DNA of 64,000 nucleotides from an uncultured Eubacteriales bacterium. GTDB taxonomy: Bacteria; Bacillota; Clostridia; Oscillospirales; CAG-272. The notes beneath the pieces are model-generated. The model saw only the letters and a list, made by a program, of their open reading frames with translations. It made no database searches and was not told the DNA's origin. This document shows, in pieces, positions 8,648-16,341 of this stretch. The stretch's first letter is position 1. The number at the start of each line of letters is the position of its first letter. A program made the position numbers and the translations under genes. Location: the NCBI GenBank assembly GCA_934393265.1, contig CAKRQL010000016.1, forward strand, positions 1 to 64,000, in the 5' to 3' direction.

Positions 8648-8746
8648 TAGTTTTTTCAAAAAAAATTAAGAAAAATTCCGCTTTTTCACAAACTTTTTAG
8701 TGAACAGGGCTTTATTTTCGTCAGAAAAACCGAAAAACGGACAAAA

Positions 8747-9310
8747 TCAGAAGAGATATTCCATTCTTCCGGTCGCGGCGAAGAATATGCCGCGGTAGAC
8801 CGCATCCGGCTTTGCCTCGTAGTTCTGCTTTATACGGTTCGCCTCTGTCAGAGAGTTCACTGTAAGGGTCGCGGACATTATGCAGCCGGCGGCGTCCGTC
8901 GCCGCCATTGTCACCTCGTATCCTCCGCTCTCACGCGGGGTGACGGTGGCATGCACCTCCGCGCCGCGGCGGGAAAGCGATATATGCTTTATTGCGCACC
9001 GGAGGCTACGCTCACGGAGGGAGGGTCCCAGAGTATCATAGAGCTGCGCGGCTACCTTTCTCCCCTTATCGGAAATCATATAGAACCGCTCACCCTCCGC
9101 CTCATCGCTTATAAGGTGCCCGCTGTCGACAAGCCCCTCCATACATTCGCTGAAGCTGATGTTATAATCGTCGAGGTTTTCCGCCGCTATTTTGCTGAGC
9201 GTCGTGTAGTCCATCGTATACCCGATATTATCCATAAGGAAGAGAATGAATATCTTCATATCGGTGACTGTTCCGAGTGAGCGCTCATGCTTCATAAGCC
9301 CGTTTCCCAT
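8747..9310 (-). CDS. DUF4364 family protein (winged-helix-like)
   Basis: 187 residues; ATG after GGAG. The first 90 residues look like a winged helix (MKIFILFLMDNIGYTMDY, LDDYNISFSECMEGLVDSGHL, ISDKGRKVA). A beta-rich C-terminal domain follows. This architecture and the KIFILFLMDNIG opening match the DUF4364 family, largely confined to Clostridia, whose role is not established; the fold suggests a DNA- or protein-binding regulator. It lies downstream of the OppA gene and is separated from it by a hairpin. Confidence 0.8.
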   Translation of the reverse strand: MGNGLMKHERSLGTVTDMKIFILFLMDNIGYTMDYTTLSKIAAENLDDYNISFSECMEGLVDSGHLISDEAEGERFYMISDKGRKVAAQLYDTLGPSLRERSLRCAIKHISLSRRGAEVHATVTPRESGGYEVTMAATDAAGCIMSATLTVNSLTEANRIKQNYEAKPDAVYRGIFFAATGRMEYLF

Positions 9311-9332
9311 ATTTTCTCCTTCCGGCGAAAGA

Positions 9333-9366
9333 GAGGGTCAGCCACGGCAAATGCCGGAGCCGACCC
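9333..9366 (-). terminator. Hairpin after the OppA-like gene
   Basis: An interrupted inverted repeat GGGTC..GGC..GCC..GACCC (9335-9366) lies 21 nt after the OppA stop. Downstream on the minus strand it is only weakly T-rich (CTCTCTTTC), so termination may be partial and the DUF4364 gene may be read through. Confidence 0.45.
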
Positions 9367-9387
9367 CTGCCATTCCCGGTGTTCTTT

Positions 9388-11106
9388 TTATTCCTTATCG
9401 AGATACTGCTCGTAATTCTTGAGCTTTATTTTCGTATAGACGGGATTTCCCGCGGCGTCATAGGTTACGCCGGAGATATCCGCATGTGAGAATGTGAAGC
9501 TCTGATTGAAGTATACCGGAGTTATCGGTGCGGAGTCAAGGAGCAGCTTTTCCGCGCTGCGGAGAAGCCCGTCTCTTGTCTCGCCGTCGGTGGCGGCAAA
9601 AGCGGCGTTCATAAGAGCGTCGTAATCCGGGCTGCTCCAGCCGGTGACATTTCTTCTCTTGTTTCCGGTCTCAATATCGGTGCCGAAGCCGGTAAGAGAG
9701 GATGCAAATGCGGTGAGCGGCACGAATGCATCGTCCGAATACATCATCCAGTCAAAGCCTATCACATCGTAATTTCTCACTCCGTGTGCGGCGTCGATAA
9801 GCAGCTTCTGTATACCCGAGTCGTTTATCGTAAGCTCCTCGTTTGTCTGTCTGTCGGTTATCTCGGTGGTCACGACGCCGACGGCATTTACCGTGACGGT
9901 AAAGCCGAGCTCCTCCCACGCCGCCTTTGCTATTCCGGCGACGGCAAGGCTCTCCTCATCGTCGTTTACGGTAAGCGTGAAGCTCTTCTGAAGCTTACCC
10001 GACATCGAAGCCTCGGCAGCCGCGAGAAGTTCCTTTGCGCGCGCCATATCGGAGAGGCTCGCACCTATTCCCGAGCCGGGGACAAATCCGTCCGCCGCCT
10101 TACCGAAGGTTATGGCGTTTATCACAGCCGCGCGGTCTATCGCAAGGGAGAGAGCGAGGCGGACGCTTTCGTTTGCAAATATCGGATTATCGGTATTGAA
10201 TGCGTAAACATAAGCGGAGCCCGCGTCGGCAACCGATGCCGCATCCTTATGCGCCTTTCTGTCGGCAAGGGTCGCGTCGTTCATGACGAACACGGTCTTT
10301 GCCGCTATATCGTCATAGGAGAGGTATTCCCCGTTCACAGCGAAGGAGGACGTGAGCTTTGCCGGAGTTACATTCTTTGTCTTGTTCTCGGCTGTCGGCG
10401 ACTGATGATAGCCGTTGTTGCGAGCGAGGGTGAACACGCCTGCGGTGTAATCGAGGGTCGCAAGTCTGAACGGACCGTTCGACACGGCGTAGGAGAGAGT
10501 CTTACTCCAGTAGCCGGGAGCGTTATTCACTATATCCTCACGGAGAGGAGAGGTTGCGACGGACGAGAGGTTACGAAGAAGCCTGTCGGTATCGGCACCC
10601 TCACGGTAGGTTATGGTTATCTCGTATGTATCGGTGGCTTTCGCGCCGAAGTAATACGCAGTGGAGCCGCCGCTCTTTGCCGCGGTCGCCCCCTCGATGT
10701 CATAAAGGAGAGCCGCCGCGGGCGCCGCCTTTGACGAATCAAGAAGGACGTCGCGCCATGCGTACACGAAATCGGCAGCCTTTACCCTCGTGGCATCCGA
10801 CCAATAGGACTCGCGCAGGGTTACGACTATCGTGCGCTCCTCCTTATCGATTTTATATGACTTTGCCGCGGCGCAGGATAGTTTCCCTGCCGCGTCGACG
10901 CTGAACAGCGGCTCAAAGAGAAGGCTCATCGCCCGCTCTGCCGCGGAGTCCGCGTAAAAATCCGTGGGATCAAAATCGTATATCTTTTCACCGAGATACA
11001 CATTGATGACGGCGCCGTCGTCAGCCGGGGTGCCGCACCCGCCGAGCGCGGAAAGAGCGCAGGCGAGAAGCGCTATCAGGAGAAGAGCGCCGATTGTTCT
11101 TTTCAT
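9388..11106 (-). CDS. ABC transporter solute-binding lipoprotein, OppA/DppA type
   Basis: 572 residues. The lipoprotein signal peptide ends at ALGGC (Cys24). Family 5 features follow: DPTDFYADSAAERAMSLLFEPLF, SDATRVKAADFVYAWRDVL, and the late ALSLAIDRAAVINAI segment. The family binds peptides or similar oligomers outside the membrane and hands them to an ABC permease. No permease or ATPase gene is adjacent, so it is an orphan binding protein or shares a permease encoded elsewhere. It has a good SD (GGAGG) and its own promoter at 11140. Confidence 0.9.
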   Translation of the reverse strand: MKRTIGALLLIALLACALSALGGCGTPADDGAVINVYLGEKIYDFDPTDFYADSAAERAMSLLFEPLFSVDAAGKLSCAAAKSYKIDKEERTIVVTLRESYWSDATRVKAADFVYAWRDVLLDSSKAAPAAALLYDIEGATAAKSGGSTAYYFGAKATDTYEITITYREGADTDRLLRNLSSVATSPLREDIVNNAPGYWSKTLSYAVSNGPFRLATLDYTAGVFTLARNNGYHQSPTAENKTKNVTPAKLTSSFAVNGEYLSYDDIAAKTVFVMNDATLADRKAHKDAASVADAGSAYVYAFNTDNPIFANESVRLALSLAIDRAAVINAITFGKAADGFVPGSGIGASLSDMARAKELLAAAEASMSGKLQKSFTLTVNDDEESLAVAGIAKAAWEELGFTVTVNAVGVVTTEITDRQTNEELTINDSGIQKLLIDAAHGVRNYDVIGFDWMMYSDDAFVPLTAFASSLTGFGTDIETGNKRRNVTGWSSPDYDALMNAAFAATDGETRDGLLRSAEKLLLDSAPITPVYFNQSFTFSHADISGVTYDAAGNPVYTKIKLKNYEQYLDKE

Positions 11107-11139
11107 TGTACTTCCTCCGGGATATGATTTTACTGATAT

Positions 11140-11168
11140 ATTTTAGCACAAGCACGCTCACTTTTCAA
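11140..11168 (-). promoter_or_regulatory. Promoter of the OppA-like gene
   Basis: TTGAAA (11163-11168), 17-nt spacer, TAAAAT (11140-11145) on the minus strand, ahead of GGAGG and the ATG at 11106. Confidence 0.65.
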
Positions 11169-11261
11169 TGTTAAATTATGACCGACGACATTTTCGTGAT
11201 TGTGCACAAAGAAATCTGGTCATTTTTGTGTAATAGAACAGGCAACAATCCGAAAGGCGTA

Positions 11262-11290
11262 TGAATATACTGGCGGAATTTGTCAATAAT
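11262..11290 (+). promoter_or_regulatory. Possible forespore (sigma-F/G type) promoter of gpr
   Basis: TGAATA (11262-11267) matches the -35 consensus of sigma-G, and CAATAAT (11284-11290) loosely matches its -10, with a 16-nt spacer. No sigma-A promoter is seen ahead of gpr. gpr is known to be forespore-expressed in Bacillus, which motivates the call, but the -10 match is weak. Confidence 0.3.
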
Positions 11291-11315
11291 CGGTAGTACG
11301 AAAGGGGGACTATAT

Positions 11316-12218
11316 ATGTACGGATATATCAACAGGCAGCTGACGCCCGGAAAAACCTGCCGCTCTGACCTCGCGGCGGAGCGACGGAGAGCGGACACGG
11401 GGGTCGGCGGAATAGATTTTACAAAAGAAGCTCGTACCGGCTGTGAATGGGAGCGGATACGGGTTTACAGCGAGGAGGGCGAGGAAAGCATAGGTCGCCC
11501 GCGGGGATATTACAGCACTCTTAACCTTCGGAGAATGGACATGCTGTCGGAGGAGGCGATAACCGACGCGGGGAGCGAGATTGCAAGCGAGCTCTGCCGT
11601 ATGGTTGAGCGGCTCGGCATCTCCCCGTGCCGTATCCTCGTGGCGGGGCTCGGAAACCGGAAGCTGACCGCCGACGCGGTAGGTCCGCGGTGCGCGGAGT
11701 ATGTGCGGGCGACAATGCATGTACGGAAGCTTGACCCGGCGACCTTCGAGGCTTACGACTGCTCGGAGATATCCGTGCTCGCCCCCGGGGTGACAGGCGA
11801 CACCGGGATAGAGCCGGGCGAGATTGTGCGCGGCATGTGCGAGAGGCTGCGCCCCGAGCTCGTCATTGCGATAGACTCGCTCTGCTCCGCGTCCTGCGAG
11901 AGGGTCGGCACCACGGTGCAGATATGCGACACGGGGATATTCCCGGGAAGCGGTATAGGCGCGTCGCGCCAGGCGATAAACCGCGTAAGCGTCGGGGTTC
12001 CGGTGATAGCCATAGGTGTGCCGACTGTCATCGACTCCCGCGTTTACGTTCTTGAAAAGGCTGAAAAATACGCGCCGGAGTGTGTCCCGGCACTCGAAGC
12101 CGCGCTCTCCTCCGAGGACGCGCTGTTCGTCTCCCCGCGCGATATTGAAATAATGGTCGACAGCGCGGCACGGATAGTCGCCTCCGGGATAAATCAGGCA
12201 TTCGGCTTTTTCGACTGA
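11316..12218 (+). CDS. gpr: GPR germination endopeptidase
   Basis: About 300 residues; start at the ATG 7 nt after GGGGG, giving MYGYINRQLTPG. Family hallmarks are DLAAE near the N-terminus, ILVAGLGNRKLTADAVGP, VLAPGVTGDTGIEPGEIV, VIAIDSLCSAS, VQICDTGIFPGSGIGASR and GVPVIAIGVPTVID. GPR is an atypical aspartic protease. It is made as a zymogen in the forespore and degrades small acid-soluble spore proteins at germination. Its presence is the best single sign that this organism sporulates. Neighbours are unrelated and it appears monocistronic. Confidence 0.95.
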   Translation: MYGYINRQLTPGKTCRSDLAAERRRADTGVGGIDFTKEARTGCEWERIRVYSEEGEESIGRPRGYYSTLNLRRMDMLSEEAITDAGSEIASELCRMVERLGISPCRILVAGLGNRKLTADAVGPRCAEYVRATMHVRKLDPATFEAYDCSEISVLAPGVTGDTGIEPGEIVRGMCERLRPELVIAIDSLCSASCERVGTTVQICDTGIFPGSGIGASRQAINRVSVGVPVIAIGVPTVIDSRVYVLEKAEKYAPECVPALEAALSSEDALFVSPRDIEIMVDSAARIVASGINQAFGFFD

Positions 12219-12279
12219 CGACTTCCGACAGTGAAATGTTAACTTTTATCCTCCGGCAGGCTTTTTTCGGCAAAACTCC

Positions 12280-12308
12280 TTGATTTTTCCCGCGGCGCGG
12301 AGTATAAT
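12280..12308 (+). promoter_or_regulatory. Sigma-A promoter of fba
   Basis: TTGATT (12280-12285), 17-nt spacer, perfect TATAAT (12303-12308), 38 nt upstream of the fba start codon. Confidence 0.85.
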
Positions 12309-12345
12309 ACAGGCAGTAAACAAACCGAAAAGGAGATATATCACA

Positions 12346-13212
12346 ATGCTTGTTTCCGCAAAGAAAATGCTCCGCGACGCGAAAGCGGGTCACTACGCCG
12401 TCGGTCAGTTCAACATCAACAATCTTGAATGGACTAAGGCTATACTCCAGACCGCAGAGGAAATGAAGTCTCCTGTCATTCTCGGAGTTTCCGAGGGGGC
12501 GGGAAAATACATGTGCGGCTTTAAGACCGTCGCAGCTATGGTTGACGCAATGGTCGACTCGCTCGGTATCACCGTGCCCGTAGCTCTCCACCTTGACCAC
12601 GGAACCTACGAGGGCTCGTACAAGTGTATTGAAGCCGGATTTTCGTCGATAATGTTCGACGGCTCGCACTACCCTATTGAGGAAAATATCGCAAAGACAA
12701 AGGAGCTCGTCGCCGTATGCGAGAGCAAGGGTCTCTCCCTCGAGGCAGAGGTCGGAGCTATCGGCGGTGAAGAGGACGGCGTCATCGGAGGGGGCGAGGT
12801 TGCCGACCCCGATGAGTGCAGGAGAATAGCCGACCTCGGCGTCACTATGCTCGCCGCAGGTATCGGAAACATCCACGGAAAGTACCCCGCAAACTGGCAG
12901 GGACTGCGCTTCGACGTTCTTGAAAAGATAAGCAAGACCGTCGGAGACGATATGCCGCTCGTACTTCACGGAGGAACAGGTATACCCGCGGATCAGATAA
13001 AGAGAGCAATTTCTCTCGGAGTTTCAAAAATCAATGTAAATACGGAGTGCCAGCTCGCGTTTGCGGCTGCCACCAGAAAGTACATTGAGGAGGGCAAGGA
13101 CCTTGTGGGCAAGGGATTTGACCCGAGAAAGCTCCTCGCTCCCGGTGTCGAGGCTATCAAGGCGACGGTAAGAGAAAAAATCGAGCTCTTCGGCTCTGCC
13201 GGCAAAGCCTGA
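12346..13212 (+). CDS. fba: Class II fructose-1,6-bisphosphate aldolase
   Basis: 288 residues; ATG after AAGGAGA. Zinc-aldolase motifs: AVGQFNINNLEW, VALHLDHGTYEGSYKCIEAG (catalytic Asp and zinc His), SIMFDGSHYPIEENI, GGEEDGVIGG, GIGNIHGKYP, LVLHGGTGIP and SKINVNTECQLAF. It cleaves fructose-1,6-bisphosphate to dihydroxyacetone phosphate and glyceraldehyde-3-phosphate in glycolysis and gluconeogenesis. Single-gene unit with its own promoter and a strong terminator. Confidence 0.97.
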   Translation: MLVSAKKMLRDAKAGHYAVGQFNINNLEWTKAILQTAEEMKSPVILGVSEGAGKYMCGFKTVAAMVDAMVDSLGITVPVALHLDHGTYEGSYKCIEAGFSSIMFDGSHYPIEENIAKTKELVAVCESKGLSLEAEVGAIGGEEDGVIGGGEVADPDECRRIADLGVTMLAAGIGNIHGKYPANWQGLRFDVLEKISKTVGDDMPLVLHGGTGIPADQIKRAISLGVSKINVNTECQLAFAAATRKYIEEGKDLVGKGFDPRKLLAPGVEAIKATVREKIELFGSAGKA

Positions 13213-13260
13213 GCTATGGCGCGCCGGACATCCTGTAAGATCTGAAAATTCCGAAAAAAA

Positions 13261-13306
13261 GGACACGGCTTCGCTATGCGTTGCCGCGTCCTTTTTTCCG
13301 TTTTTT
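13261..13306 (+). terminator. Bidirectional terminator between fba and ddh
   Basis: A stem of GGACACGGC with GCCGCGTCC (13261-13291) is followed on the plus strand by TTTTTTCCGTTTTTT and preceded by seven A residues, which become a T run on the minus strand. It should stop both fba and the convergent ddh transcript. Confidence 0.9.
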
Positions 13307-13326
13307 GTCCGTCCGAAAGCGGCGGG

Positions 13327-14286
13327 TCAGGTTAGCGAAAGCGGGTCCTTATCCTCCGGGAGAAGATATGCCGGGGGGATATCAGCGAGGGTGAATGCGC
13401 CGCTGTGCCCCTCACTGTGAAGGCGGAGCGCGGCGCGCGCGGAGGCGAGCATTACTCCGGCGGTGAACTCCGGGTTTGACGACAGCGCAAGCGAGAGGGT
13501 CGCACACTCGCGGTTTTCCCGGTATTTCCCGCTCATGCCGGAGGATATGACCTGCCCGCGGTGCGGCAGGGCGGTATGCTCGCGCAGGAACAGCTCTTCG
13601 CTTATGAAATGAATATCCGTTCTGTACCCCGAGAAGTAGTCCGGCATGGAGCGCACCTCGCGCTCTATTCTGCCCTGCTCACTCTCATCGGCGACTATGT
13701 AGCACTCCCGCCTGTGGGTTTCTGTCGGCGACATTGTCCCACCCTCTCCCGAGCGGGCAAGGAATACCGCGTCGCTCTCGGGAACCGTATACTGTACGGC
13801 GTATCGCACACCCGGTATCGAGCGGAGAGCCTGTGAATGTCCCTGACTCACTCCCCTGCCCCAGAATGTATTCACCGCGGCATACGGCATTACGGAGGTG
13901 AAGATGATGCGGGCAAGGGAGAAAAGACCGGGGTCCCAGCCCGCGGAAATTATCGCGGTGTGCCCCCCGCTCCTCGCCGCGGCATCCGTCATGTCTCTGT
14001 GCCCGCGGAGCCTCGCATGGTCGTCATAGCTATCGACGAGATTGAAGTCCGGCGCGAGCGCGGGGACGGTTACCGGCAGGTCTGTCGCACTCCCTCCCGC
14101 CATTATAAGGCAATCGATGTCCCCGCGCATATCCGGCAGAGCCGACGGCGGGTATATATTTGTACCCTGTATACTCACTTCACCGTATCTCGACGTAAAG
14201 ACCCCGACAACATCAAAGCCGAAAGCGGCGGTAAGATTAAGTGCGGCGCGCCCGATATTTCCGTAGCCCACTATTCCGACTGTCAT
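13327..14286 (-). CDS. ddh: meso-Diaminopimelate D-dehydrogenase
   Basis: 319 residues; start at the ATG after AAAGGAGG, giving MTVGIVGYGNIGR. The open frame extends upstream but the extension has no SD or family similarity. NADP Rossmann motif GYGNIGRAAL, then SAGWDPGLFSLAR, TFWGRGVSQGHS, VRYAVQYTVPESDA and RECYIVAD, all typical of DAP dehydrogenase. The enzyme makes meso-diaminopimelate directly from tetrahydrodipicolinate, ammonia and NADPH, feeding lysine and cell-wall synthesis. Confidence 0.93.
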   Translation of the reverse strand: MTVGIVGYGNIGRAALNLTAAFGFDVVGVFTSRYGEVSIQGTNIYPPSALPDMRGDIDCLIMAGGSATDLPVTVPALAPDFNLVDSYDDHARLRGHRDMTDAAARSGGHTAIISAGWDPGLFSLARIIFTSVMPYAAVNTFWGRGVSQGHSQALRSIPGVRYAVQYTVPESDAVFLARSGEGGTMSPTETHRRECYIVADESEQGRIEREVRSMPDYFSGYRTDIHFISEELFLREHTALPHRGQVISSGMSGKYRENRECATLSLALSSNPEFTAGVMLASARAALRLHSEGHSGAFTLADIPPAYLLPEDKDPLSLT

Positions 14287-14461
14287 AAAAATCCTCCTTT
14301 TTTTCTGACAGTCTATGCGGGAGGTTACGAAAAAATGACGGTGCGGAACAAAAGTGACATTGAAAAAGGCGTGAAAAGGGGCGTGAAAATGATACACGCC
14401 CCCATACTTACGACATTTCCGGATATTTTTACGCTTTTTTACCGCAAGGTTAAACATGCCC

Positions 14462-14962
14462 TTACACGCTGCCGTGCGACATAAGAACCGAACCGCTATC
14501 AACGGTAATAATACCAAACGACGGGCGCTCTCCCACCGCGGGACGGGATATGCTCCCGGGGTTGAAGAGGGCTATTCTCCTGCCCGATACCTCGCACCAC
14601 TCCTCCGTCGGTACATGAGTATGCCCGAAGAGAACGATATCACACTCCCGCTCACGGGCGTAATAGAGCAAACGGTCGCACCCGCCCTTGACGCCGAAGA
14701 GGTCACCGTGGCAGATAAGGATTTTCTTCCCCTCAAGGGTTATTTCCTCCGTTCGCTCCGCAATTCTGTCGAAGCAGACATGCGAGAAATCACAGTTTCC
14801 GCGGACAAAATATTTTGCCGCCGGGGAGCGGTACGCCGCCTCCTCAAAATCGCGGAGCCCGTCGCCGAGGAAGAATATCACATCCGCATCCTTATGCATG
14901 GCAATCACGCGGCGCATGCCGTCCGCATCACCGTGCGAATCCGAAAAAACAAGGCATTTCAT
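14462..14962 (-). CDS. YfcE/MJ0936-type metallophosphoesterase
   Basis: 166 residues with the complete calcineurin-like metal-site motifs of the family: DSHG near the start, GDG, RGNCD, CHGDLFGVKGG, GHTHVP and FNPGS. Family members are small Mn-dependent phosphodiesterases; the natural substrate is unknown. ATG after AGGAG. It lies 175 nt upstream of the ddh start and may be co-transcribed with it, although the intervening sequence is long. Confidence 0.9.
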   Translation of the reverse strand: MKCLVFSDSHGDADGMRRVIAMHKDADVIFFLGDGLRDFEEAAYRSPAAKYFVRGNCDFSHVCFDRIAERTEEITLEGKKILICHGDLFGVKGGCDRLLYYARERECDIVLFGHTHVPTEEWCEVSGRRIALFNPGSISRPAVGERPSFGIITVDSGSVLMSHGSV

Positions 14963-15015
14963 AAAAATCTCCTGCGGGTCATTCCTCCCGCCGCGGAAAA
15001 TACGTTTTATTCACC

Positions 15016-15045
15016 GGAGCTCCTCCGGGGAAACGGAGGAGCTCC
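15016..15045. repeat. Perfect 12-bp hairpin between divergent genes
   Basis: GGAGCTCCTCCG, a 6-nt loop, then CGGAGGAGCTCC, with no mismatch. It lies between the phosphoesterase start (14962) and the start of the small operon (15107). Neither side is followed by a T run, so it is not a clear terminator. It may be an operator or a 5'-leader hairpin. Confidence 0.6.
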
Positions 15046-15106
15046 TGTGTCACCGGCACAGCTTTTCGCATACTCTGTAAGCAGACGACGCAAAGGAGGT
15101 GCGAAA

Positions 15107-15334
15107 ATGAAAATAGACCGAGAAAAGCTGAAAGTATACGCCGCAATGCCCGACAGAGAGCTCTGGGCAAATATAGTAAAGCTCGCGGCGGAGCGCGGGA
15201 TAAAGCTCCCGGAGAACGACCCGCCGCACGAGGAGCTCGAAAAGCTCCGCGCCATTGTAATGTCCCCGGAAAAGCTCAACGTCATTGCCGCAATGAGAGT
15301 CATCAACAGCTACCGGAAGGAGCACGGAATCTGA
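15107..15334 (+). CDS. Unrecognised small protein, first of a three-gene operon
   Basis: 75 residues beginning MKIDREKLKVYAAMPD, preceded by a perfect AAAGGAGGTG. The longer open frame upstream is an extension antisense to the phosphoesterase and is rejected. The sequence is charged and all-helical, with two similar halves (KLKVYAAMPDRELWANI and KLNVIAAMRVINSYRKEHG). No membrane segment or known domain. The stop overlaps the next start (TGATG). Expression from a good SD and tight coupling make it a real gene; the function is unknown. Confidence 0.75.
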   Translation: MKIDREKLKVYAAMPDRELWANIVKLAAERGIKLPENDPPHEELEKLRAIVMSPEKLNVIAAMRVINSYRKEHGI

Positions 15335-15579
15335 TGGACGGAGTGGGCGAGAGAGCCGACGGCGGTCGCGGGGCGGAAAATGCCCCCTACTCTGCCGCCG
15401 GAGCAAATGCAGGAAAAGGTGTCGCGGTCTCCGCCGCGACCGGCAGGAGCGGCATGAGCGCCGCGGAGCGGCGGCGGCTCCTCTGTGCTATCAAGCCCGC
15501 GCTCTCAAAGCGGAGGGCGGACGCGATAGACTCAATACTCCCTCTTATAGATATAATAGATCTGTTTTCCGGGAGGTGA
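15334..15579 (+). CDS. Unrecognised small protein, second of a three-gene operon
   Basis: 81 residues. The first half is Gly/Ala-rich and low in complexity. The second half is an ordered helical segment (MSAAERRRLLCAIKPALSKR, then RADAIDSILPLIDIIDLF). An AAGGAG lies 12 nt upstream of the ATG. The start overlaps the stop of the preceding gene and the stop lies 3 nt before the next gene, whose SD spans it. No domain recognised; a peripheral or protein-binding role is possible. Confidence 0.65.
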   Translation: MDGVGERADGGRGAENAPYSAAGANAGKGVAVSAATGRSGMSAAERRRLLCAIKPALSKRRADAIDSILPLIDIIDLFSGR

Positions 15580-15582
15580 CAA

Positions 15583-16230
15583 ATGTATTCAAGAAATATT
15601 ACGCCGGAGGAAAAGGAAGAGATAAAAATCCCCGACAGCTACTCCGGCATAGCCTTTGGAAAAGCGGCAGAGGTGCCGCCCGAGGCACCGGAGCTCCCCG
15701 CCCCGGAGGGCGGCGTCAGGAAAGGAGAGATAAAATCCTCGCCGAGCGCAATCGGGATACATAGCGACGGAGCGGTGCGCGACGGTGGCACAAAAAGCGA
15801 GGATACAGACGCGCCGACGCGCGCGGAGGCTACGGGAGCACACGACAACGGAACCGTCGCGGCGGGGGCTATCTCCGACTCGCTCACGGGCGGGGGAGCA
15901 GAACAGGAGAACGGTCATGACGACACATCCCCGGTATCCGGAGATGGCGGCAGGATAGGTCAGCTCCTCTCCTCCCTCCTCCTCGGGGGAGACGGCAGGG
16001 GGCGGCTCACACGTCTTTTCGGCTCACTCACGAAAGGCGGGCTCCCCGGTTTTATGGGCGGGCGGGCACCGGACGGCGGCGACAAAGACAAAAGGAAACC
16101 GGGATTTTCCCTGCCGTCGCTCGGCGCGGAGGAGATAATTCTGCTGTGCGCCGCGGCACTCCTCTTCTTCTCGAAGGAGGGCGACCGGGAATGTGCCCTT
16201 ATAATTCTGCTGCTGCTTTTCATAAAGTGA
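15583..16230 (+). CDS. Unrecognised membrane-anchored protein, third of a three-gene operon
   Basis: 215 residues; ATG after GGGAGGTGACAA. The N-terminus (MYSRNITPEEKEEIKIPDSY) is followed by a long low-complexity Gly/Pro/Asp-rich linker. A C-terminal hydrophobic hairpin of two short segments (EEIILLCAAALLFFSKEG and ALIILLLLFIK) follows. This architecture, with a disordered body and a terminal membrane hairpin, fits a small membrane-targeted scaffold. The operon ends at a terminator at 16246. I do not recognise the family. Confidence 0.75.
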   Translation: MYSRNITPEEKEEIKIPDSYSGIAFGKAAEVPPEAPELPAPEGGVRKGEIKSSPSAIGIHSDGAVRDGGTKSEDTDAPTRAEATGAHDNGTVAAGAISDSLTGGGAEQENGHDDTSPVSGDGGRIGQLLSSLLLGGDGRGRLTRLFGSLTKGGLPGFMGGRAPDGGDKDKRKPGFSLPSLGAEEIILLCAAALLFFSKEGDRECALIILLLLFIK

Positions 16231-16245
16231 CAATTACAGAGAATA

Positions 16246-16284
16246 CCGCGCCCTGTGCCACCGGTACGGAGCGCGGATTTTTTC
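16246..16284 (+). terminator. Terminator of the small three-gene operon
   Basis: CCGCGC (16246-16251) pairs with GCGCGG (16271-16276), with further pairing inside, followed by ATTTTTTCTTTC. Confidence 0.7.
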
Positions 16285-16341
16285 TTTCAGGCGGCGGGTA
16301 CATGACACGGTGAATATCGCGCATAACGCCGATTTACTGTA

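Noticed and set aside
9784..10734. 316-codon open frame opposite the OppA-like gene
   Set aside because: Antisense shadow of a clear solute-binding protein gene.
14287..14517. N-terminal extension of the ddh frame
   Set aside because: It overlaps the phosphoesterase gene and has no SD, while a perfect AAAGGAGG precedes the ATG at 14286.
14456..15106. Upstream extension of the first small operon gene on the plus strand
   Set aside because: It lies antisense to the phosphoesterase; the perfect SD before 15107 sets the start.
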